Shown here piece by piece: positions 1-11,640 of a stretch of DNA of 33,185 bases. How positions within the stretch are numbered: the stretch's first letter is position 1; each line of letters opens with the position of its first letter. The stretch is taken from the NCBI RefSeq assembly GCF_000003605.2, contig NW_003105685.1:1-33185 (forward strand). Reading direction: 5' to 3'. The stretch is from Saccoglossus kowalevskii. Lineage: Eukaryota; Hemichordata; Enteropneusta; Harrimaniidae. Below the pieces are notes generated by a model that worked only from the letters and a program-made list of their open reading frames with translations, did not search any database and had not been told where the DNA came from. The translations under genes were made by a program, and so were the position numbers.

Positions 1-603
1 AATATAAGGCAACGTTCCTGCATTTTTCTTACTGTGATGTCGATCATTTATAGTGCAAAATCGTGGAATTTTTGTAACTGTTTTAATTTATGGAAAGTTT
101 ACAAATTCCTTCTAATTTTCAAGAACAAGTTGCTGAGCTGTCGGCACGTAGTGGGATTTACGCTGTCACCACTCCGTGCAAAATTGTTCAAAGTGATTGC
201 AAAGTTGTGCAAAGTTATTGAAAAGTTAGTAGATGTATTTGTATGTATGACCTAAGTTGTTGGCATATAGAAACGCGAAGTTGTAAAGTCGAAAAAATCA
301 ATAAAAGCCAATTGAAAGCAGTCTATAGTTGTTCCCATGAGCTGAAGGTAAAATGTTAGAAAACACCGAGCAATGTTGGAATAAGCGAAGGAAATGTTGG
401 CGGAGTTGCTTATATATTTAACCTAAGTCATTGTCATGACAACCCCGCAGTTAAATTTCGAAAACATTAAGTAAATGTTCCAAGAATGCCTCATATATAA
501 GCAGATTATCACCACAGCCTACCAAAAAATCGACAAGAAACTGCTTACAAAGTTGTAAAAAGCGATTGCAAATTTGGTAGTTTCATTCGGAATTGTTACC
601 TGT
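1..603 (+). repeat. Partial monomer at left edge (3' part)
   Basis: The window opens inside the TATATAAGG element of a monomer, so about 340 bp of its first half lie outside. It carries the GTCACC..AAAATT variant in the first phased module and the 'C-type' block TTCCCATGAGCTGAAGG near 334. It also has the CACCACAGCC variant before the landmark. It resembles the second halves at about 9200-9754 and 10130-10696. Confidence 0.95.
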
Positions 604-1535
604 GATATCATATTAACAAGTCCAATAGTTAAAGTTCGAAAATGTGAATGAATGTTTCGTTAATTGGTGTTAAATTATCGTTGTGTCCAAAGTATTAGAG
701 GTCATAGGTCAATTATAGGAGGTACCTGTGAAAGCGATATCGTTTTTGAACATAAACAAATCTGAATAGCCGGCAATTCGGCTGATTTCAAATATCGATG
801 CAGCCGTGTTGTTAGGTGATCGACCAATTTTTTAAAGTAAAGTACAAACGGGCGTGGTTAGTTCGTGCAAGGGGAGACTGCTTCAGTAAATGACCTGTTG
901 AGTTATTTTTTGTTCATCATGCATATCGAAAATATATAAGGCAACGTTCCTGCATTCTTTTTACTGTGATGTCGATCATTTATAGTGGAAAATCGTGGAA
1001 TTTTTGTAACTGTTTTAATTATTACAAAGTTTTCAAATTCCTTCTAAATTTCAAGACCAAGTTTCTGAGCTGTCGGCACGTAGTGGGATTTACGATGTTA
1101 ACACTCCCGGCAAAGTTGTTCAAAGTGATTGCAAAATTTTGCAAAGTTATTGCAAAGTTGGTAGATGGATTTGTATGTATGACCTAAGTTGTTGGCATAT
1201 AGAAACGCGCAGTTGTAAAGTCGAGAAATTCAATAAAAGCCAATTGAAAGCAGTCTATAGATGTTCCCATGACCTGAAGGTAAAATGTTAGAAAACACCG
1301 TGCAATGTTAGAATAAGCGAAGGAAATGTTTGCGGAGTTGCTTATATATTTAACCTAAGTAATTGTCATGACAACCCCGCAATTAAATTTCGGAAACATT
1401 AAGTAAATGTTCCGAGAATGTCTCATGAATAAGCAGATTATCACAACAGCCAACGGAAAAATAGACAAGGAACTGCTTACAAAGTTGTAAAAAGCGATTG
1501 CAAAGTTGGTAGTTTCATTCGGGATTGTTACCTGT
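604..1535 (+). repeat. Monomer 1 (932 bp), G-form hairpin, mosaic
   Basis: Its first half shares the private variants GAATGAATG and TGTCCAAAGTATTAGAGG only with the monomer at 32294. Its second half (GACCTGAAGG, GTTTGCGGAG, CGGAAACATT) matches the higher-order-repeat monomers near 29040-29315 and 30350-30623. This monomer is therefore a recombinant between two lineages now found at the far end of the window. It also has several one-base losses, which explain its short length. Confidence 0.95.
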
Positions 1536-2480
1536 GATATCATATTAACAAGTCCAATAGTTAAAAGTTCGAAAATGGGAATAAATGTTTCGTTAATTGG
1601 TGTTAAATTATCGTAGTGTTAATCAAAGTATGTAGAGGTCATAGGTCAATTATAGGAGGTACCTGTGAAAGCGATATCGTTTTTGAAACATTAAAAAATC
1701 TGAAGTAGCCGGCAATTCAGCTGAATTTCAAATAATCGATGCAGCTGTGTGGTTAGGTGATCGACAAATGTTTAAAGTAAAGCACAAACGGACGTGGTTA
1801 GTTCTTGCATAGGAGACTGCCTGAGTAAATGACATGTTGAGTTTATTTTTTTTTGTTTCATCACGCATATCGAAAATATATAAGGCAACGTTCCTGCATT
1901 TTTCTTACTGTGATGTCGATCATTTATAGTGGAAAATCGTGGAATTTTTGTAACTGTTTTAATTTATGGAAAGTTTTCAAATTCCTTCTAATTTTCAAGA
2001 ACAAGTTGCTGAGCTGTCGGCACGTAGTGGGATGTACGCTGTTACCACTCCGTGCAAAGTTGTTCAAAGTGATTGCAAAGTTGTGCAAAGTTATTGAAAA
2101 GTTGGTAGATGTATTTGTATATATGACTTAAGTTGTTGGCATATAGAAACGCGCAGTTGTAAAGTCGAGAAATTCAATAAAAGCCAATTGAAAGCAGTCT
2201 ATAGATGTTGCCATGAGGTGAGGGCAAAATGTTTGAAAACACCGTGCAAAGTTGGAAAAAAACGATGGAAATGTTGGCGGAGTTGCTTATATATTTAACG
2301 TAAGTCATTTTCATGACAACCCCGCAGTTAAATTTCGAAAACATTAAGTAAATGTTCCGAGAATGTCTTATATATAAGCAGATTATCACCACAGCCTACC
2401 AAAAAATCGACAAGAAACTGCTTACAAAGTTGTAAAAAGCGATTGCAAAGTTGGTAGTTTCATTAGGGATTGTTACCTGT
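1536..2480 (+). repeat. Monomer 2 (945 bp), A-form palindrome
   Basis: It carries the 14-bp palindrome AATTCAGCTGAATT at 1714-1727. It shares GATCGACAAATG, CGGACGTGG and GACATGTTGAG with monomer 4 but not with monomer 3 between them, which is direct evidence for a dimeric arrangement. The second half is 'G-type' (TTGCCATGAGGTGAGGGC) with GTAAGT downstream. Confidence 0.96.
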
Positions 2481-3429
2481 GATATCATATTAACAAGTCC
2501 AATAGTTAAAAGTTCGAAAATGTGAATAAATGTTTCGTTAATTGGTGTTAAATTATCGTAGTGTTACTCAAAGTATGTAGAGGTCATAGGTCATTTATAG
2601 GAGCTACACGTGAAAGCGATATCATTTTTGAAACATAAAAAAATCTGAAATAGCCGGCAATTCGGCTGAATTTCCAATAATCGATGCAGCTGTGTGATTA
2701 GGTGATCGACCAATGTTTTTAAAGTAAAGCACAAACAGGAGTGGTTAGTTCTTGCAAGGGAGACTGATTGAGTAAATGAGCTGTTGAGTTTATTTTTTTG
2801 TTCCATCACGCATATCAAAAACATATAAGGAAACGTTCCTGCATTCTTTCTTACTGTGATGTCGATCATTTGTAGTGGAAAATCGTGGAATTTTTGTAAC
2901 TGTTTTAATTAATGGAAAGTTTTCAAATTCCTTCTAATTTCAAGAACAAGTTGCTGATCTGTCGGCACGTAGTGGGATTTACGCTGTTACCACTCCGTGC
3001 AAAGTTGTTTAAAGTGATTGCAAAGTTGTGCAAAGTTATTGAAAGGTTGGTAGATGTATTTGTATATATGGCCTATGTTGTTGGCATGTAGAAACGCGCA
3101 GTTGTAAAGTCGAGAAAACTCAATAAAAGCCAATTTGAAGCAGTCTATAGATGTTGCCATGAGGTGAGGGCAAAATGTTTGAAAACACCGTGCAAAGTTG
3201 GAAAAAACAAAGGAAATGTTGGCGGAGTTGCTTATATATGTAACGTAAGTCATTATCATGGCAACCCCGCAGTTAAATTTCGAAAACATTAAGTAAATGT
3301 TCCGATAATGTCTGTCTTATATATAAGCAGATTATCACAACAGCCAACGGAAAAATCGACAAGAAACTGCTTACAAAGTTGTAAAAAGCGATTGCAAAGT
3401 TGGTAGTTTCATTCGGGATTGTTACCTGT
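2481..3429 (+). repeat. Monomer 3 (949 bp), G-form hairpin
   Basis: It carries the AGCCG..CGGCT hairpin form and GTGATTAGG, with ATATCAAAAACATATAAGGAAACG in place of the usual TATATAAGGCAACG. The insertion form ATAATGTCTGTC lies before the TATATATAAG run. It is closely similar to monomer 7. Its second half is almost identical to that of the monomer at 21076, down to the shared GAGAAAACTCAATAAAAG. Confidence 0.96.
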
Positions 3430-4366
3430 GATATCATATTAACAAGTCCAATAGTTAAAACTCGAAAATGTGAATAAATGTTTCGTTAATTGGTGTTAAA
3501 TTATCGTAGTGTTAATCAAAGTATGTAGAGGTCATAGGTCAATTATAGGAGGTACCTGTGAAAGCGATATCGTTTTTGAAACATTAAAAAATCTGAAATA
3601 GCCGGCAATTCAGCTGAATTTCAAATAATCGATGCAGCTGTGTGGTTAGGTGATCGACAAATGTTTAAAGTAAAGCACAAACGGACGTGGTTAGTTCTTG
3701 CATAGGAGACTGCCTGAGTAAATGACATGTTGAGTTTATTTTTTTTTGTTTCATCACGCATATCGAAAATATATAAGGCAACGTTCCTGCATCTTTCTTA
3801 CTGTGATGTCGATCATTTATAGAGAAAATCGTGGAATTTTGTAACTGTTTTAATTAATGGAAAGTTTTCAAATTCTTCTAATTTTCAAGAACAAGTTGCT
3901 GAGTGTCGGCACGTAGTGGGATTTACGCTGTCACCACTCCGTGGAAAATTGTTCAAAGTGATTGCAAAGTTGTGCAAAGTTATTGAAAAGTTAGTAGATG
4001 TATTTGTATGTATGACCTAAGTTGTTGGCATATACAAACACGCAGTTGTAAAGTCGAGAAATTTAATAAAAACCGATTGAAAGCAGTCTATAGATGTTCC
4101 CATGAGCTGAGGGTAAAATGTTAGAACACACCGTTCAAAGTTGGAAAAAGCGAAGGAAATGTTGGCGAAGTTGCTTATATATTTAACCTAAGTCATTGTC
4201 ATGACAACCCCGCAGATAAATTTCGAAAACATTAAGTAAATGTTCCGAGAATGTCTCATATATAAGCAGATTATAACAACAGCAACCGTAAAATCGACAA
4301 CCAACTGCAACAAAGTTGTAAAAAGCTATTGCAAAGTTGGTAGTTTCATTCGGGATTGTTACCTGT
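3430..4366 (+). repeat. Monomer 4 (937 bp), A-form palindrome
   Basis: It shares first-half variants with monomer 2. The variant TTAAAACTCGAAAATG is shared with the monomers at 22015 and 25769. A cluster of one-base losses lies at about 3820-3910 and accounts for the reduced length. The second half is C-type, with AGAACACACC and an unusual AGCAACCGTAAAATCG near 4280. Confidence 0.95.
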
Positions 4367-5309
4367 GATATCATATTAACAAGTCCAATAGTTAAAAGTT
4401 CGAAAATGTGAATAAATGTTTCGTTAATTGGTGTTAAATTATCGTAGTGTTACTCAAAGTATGTAGAGGTCATAGGTCAGTTATAGGAGGTACATGTGAA
4501 AGCGATATCGTTTTTGAAACATTAAAAAATCTGAAATAGCCGGCAATTCGGTTGAATTTCAAATAATCGAAGCAGCTGTGTGGCTAGGTGATCGAGCAAT
4601 GTTTAAAGTAAAGTACAAACTGGCGTGGTTAGTTCTTGCATGGGAGACTGCTTGAGTAAATGAGCTGTAGAGTTTATTTTTTTAGTTCCATCACGCATAT
4701 CGAAAATATATAAGGCAACGTTCCTGCATTCTTTTTACTGTGATGTCGATCATTTATAGTGGAAAATCGTAGAATTGTTGTAACTGTTTTAATTATTACA
4801 AAGTTTTCAAATTCCTTCTAAATTTCAAGAACAAGTTGCTGAGCTGTCGGCACGTAGTGGGATTTACGCTGTTAACACTCCCGGCAAAGTTGTTCAAAGT
4901 GATTGCAAAATTGTGCAAAGTTATTGCAAAGTTGGTAGATTTATTTGTATGTATGACCTAAGTTGTTGGCATATAGAAACACGCAGTTGTAAAGTCGAGA
5001 AATTTAATAAAAGCCGATTGAAAGCAGCCTATAGATGTTCCCATGAGGTGAGGGTAAAATGTTAGAACACACCGTGCAAAGTTGGAAAAAGCGAAGGAAA
5101 TGTTGGCGGAGTTGCTTATATATTTAACGTATGTCATTTTCATGACAACCCCGCAGTTAAATTTCGAAAACATTAAGTAAATGTTCCGAGAATGTCTTAT
5201 ATATAATCAGATTATCACAACAGCCAACGGACAAATCGACAAGAAACTGCTTACAAAGTTGTAAAACGCGATTGCAAAGTTGGTAGTATCATTCGGAATT
5301 GTTACCTGT
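4367..5309 (+). repeat. Monomer 5 (943 bp), G-form lineage with hairpin base change
   Basis: The hairpin reads AGCCG..CGGTT, so one stem pair is weakened. The first phased module follows the ATTATTACAAAG and TTAACACTCCCGG variants, a linked pair also seen at monomers 1 and 6. Its T-run ends in TTTTTTTAG. Confidence 0.95.
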
Positions 5310-5970
5310 GATATCATATTAACAAGTCCAATAGTTAAAAGTTCGAAAATGTGAATAAATGTTTCGTTAATTGGTGTTAAATTATCGCAGTGTTACTCAA
5401 AATATGCAGTGGTCATAGGTCAATAATAGGAGGTACCTGTGAAAGCGATATCGTTTTTGAAACATTAAAAAATCTGAAATAGCCGGCAATTCAGCTGAAT
5501 TTCAAATAATCGATGCAGCTGTGTGGTTAGGTGATCGACCAATTTTTTTGAAATAAAGCACAAACGGGCGTGGCTAGTTCTTGCATGGGAGACTGCTTGA
5601 GTAAATGAGCTGTTGAGTTTATTTTTTTAGTTCCATCACGCATATCGAAAATATATAAGGCAATGTTCCTGCATTCTTTTTACGGTGATGTCGATCATTT
5701 ATAGTGGAAAATCGTAGAATTTTTGTAACTGTTTTAATTATTACAAAGTTTTCAAATTCCTTCTAGATTTCAAGAACAAGTTGATGAGCTGTCGGCACAT
5801 AGTGGGATTTACGCTGTTAACACTCCCGGCAAAGTTATTCAAAGTGATTACAATGCAGTGCAAAGTTATTGAAAAGTTGGTAGATGTATTTGTATATATG
5901 ACCTAAGTTGTTGGCAGATAGAAACACGCAGTTGTAAAGTCGAGATATTCAATTAAAGCTTGTTACCTGT
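5310..5970 (+). repeat. Truncated monomer 6 (661 bp), internal deletion
   Basis: The first half and first phased module are present, but about 288 bp are missing at a clean junction near 5959/5960, where AAAGC runs directly into TTGTTACCTGTGATATC. The loss removes the second and third phased modules and two TATA-like runs. The first half carries ATGCAGTGGTCATAGG and CAATAATAGG, variants otherwise typical of the 27.7-30.7 kb region. Only this one copy in the window has this junction. Confidence 0.95.
5955..5970 (+). other. Deletion junction inside truncated monomer
   Basis: AAAGC, normally followed by CAATTGAAAGCAG, is joined directly to TTGTTACCTGTG. By comparison with the next monomer the missing piece corresponds to about 6621-6908 there, i.e. 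288 bp. No homology longer than one or two bases is visible at the breakpoints. Confidence 0.9.
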
Positions 5971-6919
5971 GATATCATATTAACAAGTCCAATAGTTAAA
6001 AGTTCGAAAATGTGAATAAATGTTTCGTTAATTGGTGTTAAATTATCGTAGTGTTACTCAAAGTATGTAGAGGTCATAGGTCAGTTATAGGAGGTACATG
6101 TGAAAGCGATATCATTTTTGAAACATAAAAAAATCTGAAATAGCCGGCAATTCGGCTGAATTTCAAATAATTGATGCAGCTGTGTGATTATGTGATCGAC
6201 CAATGTTTTTAAAGTAAAGCACAAACAGACGTGGTTAGTTCTTGCAAGGGAGACTGATTGAGTAAATGAGCTGTTGAGTTTATTTTTTTTGTTCCATCAC
6301 GCATATCAAAAACATATAAGGAAACGTTCCTGCATTCTTTCTTACTGTGATGTCGATCATTTGTAGTGGAAAATCGTGGAATTTTTGTAACTGTTTTAAT
6401 TAATGGAAAGTTTTCAAATTCCTTCTAATTTCAAGAACAAGTTGCTGATCTGTCGGCACGTAGTGGGATTTACGCTGTTACCACTCCGTGCAAAGTTGTT
6501 CAAAGTGATTGCAAAGTTGTGCAAAGTTATTGAAAAGTTGGTAGATGTATTTGTATATATGGCCTAAGTTGTTGGCATGTAGAAACGCGCAGTTGTAAAG
6601 TCAAGAAATTCAATGAAAGCCAATTGAAAGCAGTCTATAGATGTTGCCATGAGGTGAGGGCAAAATGTTTGAAAACACCGTGCAAAGTTGGAAAAAACAA
6701 AGGAAATGTTGGCGGAGTTGCTTATATATTTAACGTAAGTCATTTTCATGGCAACCCCGCAGTTAAATTTCGAAAACATTAAGTAAATGTTCCGATAATG
6801 TCTGTCTTATATATAAGCAGATTATCACAACAGCCAACGGAAAAATCGACAAGAAACTGCTTACAAAGTTGTAAAAAGTGATTGCAAAATTGGTAGTTTC
6901 ATTCGGGATTGTTACCTGT
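5971..6919 (+). repeat. Monomer 7 (949 bp), G-form hairpin
   Basis: It is very close to monomer 3 in both halves: GTGATTA, a TTTTTAAAG spacing, ATATCAAAAACATATAAGG and ATAATGTCTGTC. The second half is G-type with GTAAGT. It sits two dimer steps from monomer 3. Confidence 0.96.
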
Positions 6920-7867
6920 GATATCATATTAACAAGTCCAATAGTTAAAAGTTCGAAAATGTGAATAAATGTTTCGTTAATTGATGTTAAATTATTGTAG
7001 TGTTACTCAAAGTATGTAGAGGTCATAGGTCAATTATAGGAGGTACCTGTGAAAGCGATATCGTTTTTGAAACATTAAAAAATCTGAAATAGCCGGCAAT
7101 TCAGCTGAATTTCAAATAATCGATGCAGCTGTGAGGTTAGGTGATCGACCAATGTTTAAAGTAAAGCACAAACCTCGCGTGGTTAGTTCTTGCATAGGAG
7201 ACTGTCTGAGTAAATGAGCTGTTGAGTTTAGTTTTTTGTTTCATCACGCATATCGAAAATATATAAGGCAACGTTCCTGCATTCTTTCTTACTGTGATGT
7301 CGATCATTTATAGTGGGAAATCGTGGAATTATTGTAACTGTTTTAATTAATGGACAGTTTTCAAATTCCTTCTAATTTCAAGAACAAGTTGCTGATCTGT
7401 TGGCACGTAGTGGGATGTACGCTGTTACCACTCCGTGCAAAGTTGTTCAAAGTGATTGCAAAGTTGTGCAAAGTTATTGAAAAGTTGGTAGATGTACTTG
7501 TATATATGACTTAAGTTGCTGGCATATAGAAACGCGCAGTTGTAAAGTCGAGAAATTCAATAAAAGCCAATTGAAAGCAGTCTATAGATGTTGCCATGAG
7601 GTGAGGGCAAAATGTTTGAAAACACCGTGCAAAGTTGGAAAAAAACGATGGAAATGTTGGCGGAGTTGCTTATATATTTAACGTAAGTCATTTTCATGGC
7701 AACCCCGCAGTTAAATTTCGAAAACATTAAGTAAATGTTCCGATAATGTCTGTCTTATATATAAGCAGATTATCACAACAGCCAACGGAAAAATCGACAA
7801 GAAACTGCTTACAAAGTTGTAAAAAGCGATTGCAAAGTTGGTAGTTTCATTCGGGATTGTTACCTGT
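6920..7867 (+). repeat. Monomer 8 (948 bp), A-form palindrome
   Basis: It introduces the GTGAGGTTAGG and AATGGACAG variants that dominate the middle of the window. The CACAAACCTCGCGTGG box carries an insertion beside the usual GGGCGTGG. The second half is G-type with the ATAATGTCTGTC insertion form. Confidence 0.96.
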
Positions 7868-8810
7868 GATATCATATTAACAAGTCCAATAGTTAAAAGT
7901 TCGAAAATGTGAATAAGTGTTTCATTAATTGGTGTTAAATTATCGTAGTGTTACTCAAAGTATGTAGAGGTCATAGGTCAGTTATAGGAGGTACATGTGA
8001 AAGCGATATCGTTTTTGAAACATAAAAAAATCTGAAATAGCCGGCAATTCGGCTGAATTTCTAATAATCGATGCAGCTGTGTGGTTAGGTGATCGACCAA
8101 TGTTTAAAGTAAAGTACAAACGGGCGTGGTTAGTTCTTGCATGGGAGACTGCTTAAGTAAATGAGCTGTTGAGTTTATTTTTTTAGTTCCATCACGAATA
8201 TCGTAAATATATAAGGCAACGTTCCTGCATTCTTTTTACTGTTATGTAGATCATTTATAGTGGAAAATAGTAGACATTTTGTAACTGTTTTAATTAATAC
8301 AAAGTTTTCAAATTCCTTCTAGATTTCAAGAACAAGATGCTGAGCTGTCGGCACGTAGTGGGATGTACGCTGTTACCACTCCGTGCAAAGTTGTTCAAAG
8401 TGATTGCAAAGTTGTGCAAAGTTATTGAAAAGTTGGTAGATGTATTTGTATATATGACTTAAGTTGTTGGCATATAGAAACGCGCAGTTGTAAAGTCGAG
8501 AAATTCAATAAAAGCCAATTGAAAGCAGTCTATAGATGTTGCCATGAGGTGAGGGCAAAATGTTTGAAAACACCGTGCAAAGTTGGAAAAAAACGATGGA
8601 AATGTTGGCGGAGTTGCTTATATATTTAACGTAAGTCATTATCATGGCAACCCCGCAGTTAAATTTCGAAAACATTAAGTAAATGTTCCGATAATGTCTT
8701 ATATATAAGCAGATTATCACCACAGCCTACAAAAAATCGACAAGAAACTGCTTACAAAGTTGTAAAAATCGATTGCAAAGTTGGTAGTTTCATTCGGGAT
8801 TGTTACCTGT
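7868..8810 (+). repeat. Monomer 9 (943 bp), G-form hairpin
   Basis: It shares GAATAAGTGTTTCATTAATT and GAATTTCTAATAATCG with monomer 10, showing a local monomer duplication. It joins AATACAAAG to the TTACCACTCCGTG module variant, a recombinant combination. The GTAAGT at 8631-8636 is followed 499 bp later by TTTTTTTAG. Confidence 0.95.
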
Positions 8811-9129
8811 GATATCATATTAACAAGTCCAATAGTTAAAAGTTCGAAAATGTGAATAAGTGTTTCATTAATTGGTGTTAAATTATCGTAGTGTTACTCA
8901 AAGTATGTAGAGGTCATAGGTCAGTTATAGGAGGTACATGTGAAAGCGATATCGTTTTTGAAACAAAAAAAAATCTGAAATAGCCGGCAATTCGGCTGAA
9001 TTTCTAATAATCGATGCAGCTGTGTGGTTAGGTGATCGACCAATGTTTAAAGTAAAGTACAAACGGGCGTGGTTAGTTCTTGCATGGGAAACTGCTTGAG
9101 TAAATGAGCTGTTGAGTTTATTTTTTTAG
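8631..9129 (+). other. Possible cryptic intron (GTAAGT ... T-run AG)
   Basis: GTAAGT at 8631-8636 is a full 5' splice-site match. TTTATTTTTTTAG ending at 9129 looks like a polypyrimidine tract plus 3' splice site, giving a 499-bp interval across a monomer boundary. The donor occurs mainly in G-type monomers (C-type has CTAAGT) and the acceptor only in copies whose T-run ends in AG, so few pairs are complete. No transcript evidence is available here. Confidence 0.15.
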
Positions 9130-9754
9130 TTCCATCACGAATATCGAAAATATATAAAGGCAACGTTCCTGCATTCTTTTTACTGTGATGTAGATCATTT
9201 ATAGTGGAAATCGTGGAATTTTTGTAACTGTTTTAATTAATACAAAGTTTTCAAATTCCTTTCTAATTTTCAAGAACAAGTTGCTGAGCTGTCGGCACGT
9301 AGTGGGATTTACGCTGTTACCACTCCGTGCAAAGCTGTTCAAAGTGATTGCAAAGTTGTGCAAAGTTATTGAAAGGTTGGTAGATGTATTTGTATATATG
9401 ACCTAAGTTGTTGGCATATAGAAACGCGCAGTTGTAAAGTCGAGAAATTCAATAAAAGCCAATTGAAAGCAGTCTATAGTTGTTCCCATGAGCTGAAGGT
9501 AAAATGTTAGAAAACACCGTGCAATGTTGGAATAAGCGAAGGAAATGTTGGCGGAGTTGCTTATATATTTAACCTAAGTCATTGTCATGACAACCCCGCA
9601 GTTAAATTTCGAAAACATTAAGTAAATGTTCCAAGAATGCCTCATATATAAGCAGATTATCACCACAGCCTACCAAAAAATCGACAAGAAACTGCTTACA
9701 AAGTTGTAAAAAGCGATTGCAAAGTTGGTAGTTTCATTCGGGATTGTTACCTGT
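8811..9754 (+). repeat. Monomer 10 (944 bp), G-form hairpin
   Basis: The first half is a near copy of monomer 9, which breaks the strict A/G alternation seen to its left. The second half switches to C-type (TTCCCATGAGCTGAAGG, AAGAATGCCTCATATATAAG), as in the left-edge partial monomer. Confidence 0.95.
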
Positions 9755-10696
9755 GATATCATATTAACAAGTCCAATAGTTAAAAGTTCGAAAATGTGAA
9801 TAAATGTTCCGTTAATTGGTGTTAAATTATCGTAGTGTTACTCAAAGTATGTAGAGGTCTAGGTCAATTATAGGAGGTTCATGTGAAAGCGATATCGTTT
9901 TTGAAACATTAAAAAATCTGAAATAGCCGGCAATTCAGCTGAGTTTCAAATAATCGATGCAGCTGTGTGGTTAGGTGATCGACCAATGTTTAAAGTAAAG
10001 CACAAACGGGCGTGGTTAGTTCTTGCATAGGAGACTGCCTGAGTAAATGAGCTGTTGAGTTTATTTTTTTTTGTTTCATCACGCATATCGAAAAATATAT
10101 AAGCCAACGTTCCTGCATTTTACTTACTGTGATGTCGATCATTTATAGTGGAAAATCGTGGAATTTTTGTAACTGTTTTAATTTATGGAAAGTTTTCAAA
10201 TTCCTTCTAATTTTCAAGAACAAGTTGCTGAGCTGTCGGCACGTAGTGGGATTTACGCTGTCACCACTCCGTGCAAAATTGTTCAAAGTGATTGCAAAGT
10301 TGTGCAAAGTTATTGAAAAGTTAGTAGATGTATTTGTATGTATGACCTAAGTTGTTGGCATATAGAAACGCGCAGTTGTAAAGTCGAAAAAATCAATAAA
10401 AGCCAATTGAAAGCAGTCTATAGTTGTTCCCATGAGCTGAAGGTAAAATGTTAGAAAACACCGTGCAATGTTGGAATAAGCAAAAGAAATGTTGGCGGAG
10501 TTGCTTATATATTTAACCTAAGTCATTGTCATGACAACCCCGCAGTTAAATTTCGAAAACATTAAGTAAATGTTCCAAGAATGCCTCATATAAGCAGATT
10601 ATCACCACAGCCTACCAAAAAATCGACAAGAAACTGCTTACAAAGTTGTAAAAAGCGATTGCAAGGTTGGTAGTTTCATTCGGGATTGTTACCTGT
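9755..10696 (+). repeat. Monomer 11 (942 bp), A-form
   Basis: The palindrome carries one arm change (CAGCTGAGTT). The second half is C-type and has CCTCATATAAGCAG, a 2-bp loss in the TATATATAAG run shared only with monomer 12. AAAGAAATG is likewise shared with monomer 12. Confidence 0.95.
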
Positions 10697-11640
10697 GATA
10701 TCATATTAACAAGTCCAATAGTTAAAAGTTCGAAAATGTGAATAAATGTTTCGTTAATTGGTGTTAAATTATCGAAGTGTTAATCAAAGTATGTAGAGGT
10801 CATAGGTCAAATATAGGAGGTACCTGTGAAAGCGATATCGTTTTTGAAACATTAAACAATCTGAAATAGCCGGCAATTCGGCTGAAATGCAAATAATCGA
10901 TGCAGCTGTGTGATTAGGTGATCGACCAATGTTTTTAAAGTAAAGCACAAACAGGCGTGGTTAGTTCTTGCAAGGGAGACTGATTGAGTGAATGAGCTGT
11001 TGAGTTTATTTTTTTTGTTCCATCACGCATATCAAAAACATATAAGGAAACGTTCCTGCATTCTTTCTTACTGTAATGTCGATTATTTGTAGTGGAAAAT
11101 CGTGGAACTTTTGTAACTGTTTTAATTAATGGAAAGTTTTCAAATTCCTTCTAATTTTCAAGAACAAGTTGCTGAGCTGTCGGCACGTAGTGGGATTTAC
11201 GCTGTCACCACTCCGTGCAAAATTGTTCAAAGTGATTGCAAAGTTGTGCAAAGTTATTGAAAAGTTAGTAGATGTATTTGTATGTATGACCTAAGTTGTT
11301 GGCATATAGAAACGCGCAGTTGTAAAGTCGAAAAAATCAATAAAAGCCAATTGAAAGCAGTCTATAGTTGTTCCCATGAGCTGAAGGTAAAATGTTAGAA
11401 AACACCGTGCAATGTTGGAATAAGAAAAAGAAATGTTGGCGGAGTTGCTTATATATTTAACCTAAGTCATTGTCATGACAACCCCGCAGTTAAATTTCGA
11501 AAACATTAAGTAAATGTTCCAAGAATGCCTCATATAAGCAGATTATCACCACAGCCTACCAAAAAATCGACAAGAAACTGCTTACAAAGTTGTAAAAAGC
11601 GATTGCAAAGTTGGTAGTTTCATTCGGGATTGTTACCTGT
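10697..11640 (+). repeat. Monomer 12 (944 bp), G-form hairpin
   Basis: The first half is of the GTGATTAGG kind with ATATCAAAAACATATAAGG. The second half is a near copy of monomer 11, including the shortened TATA-like run. The first and second halves therefore have different nearest relatives. Confidence 0.95.

Noticed and set aside
172-234. Seven-residue periodic Lys/Leu/Val peptide resembling an amphipathic heptad repeat
   Set aside because: A 21-bp DNA period (2 x 10.5 bp) must give a seven-residue period in any open frame. The periodicity belongs to the DNA and is seen in other frames too.
1853-2131. Plus-strand frames of 63-92 codons such as the one here
   Set aside because: They span the phased CAAAG module and end at the same downstream stop in many copies. 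Starts and lengths differ with each indel, and no family is recognised.
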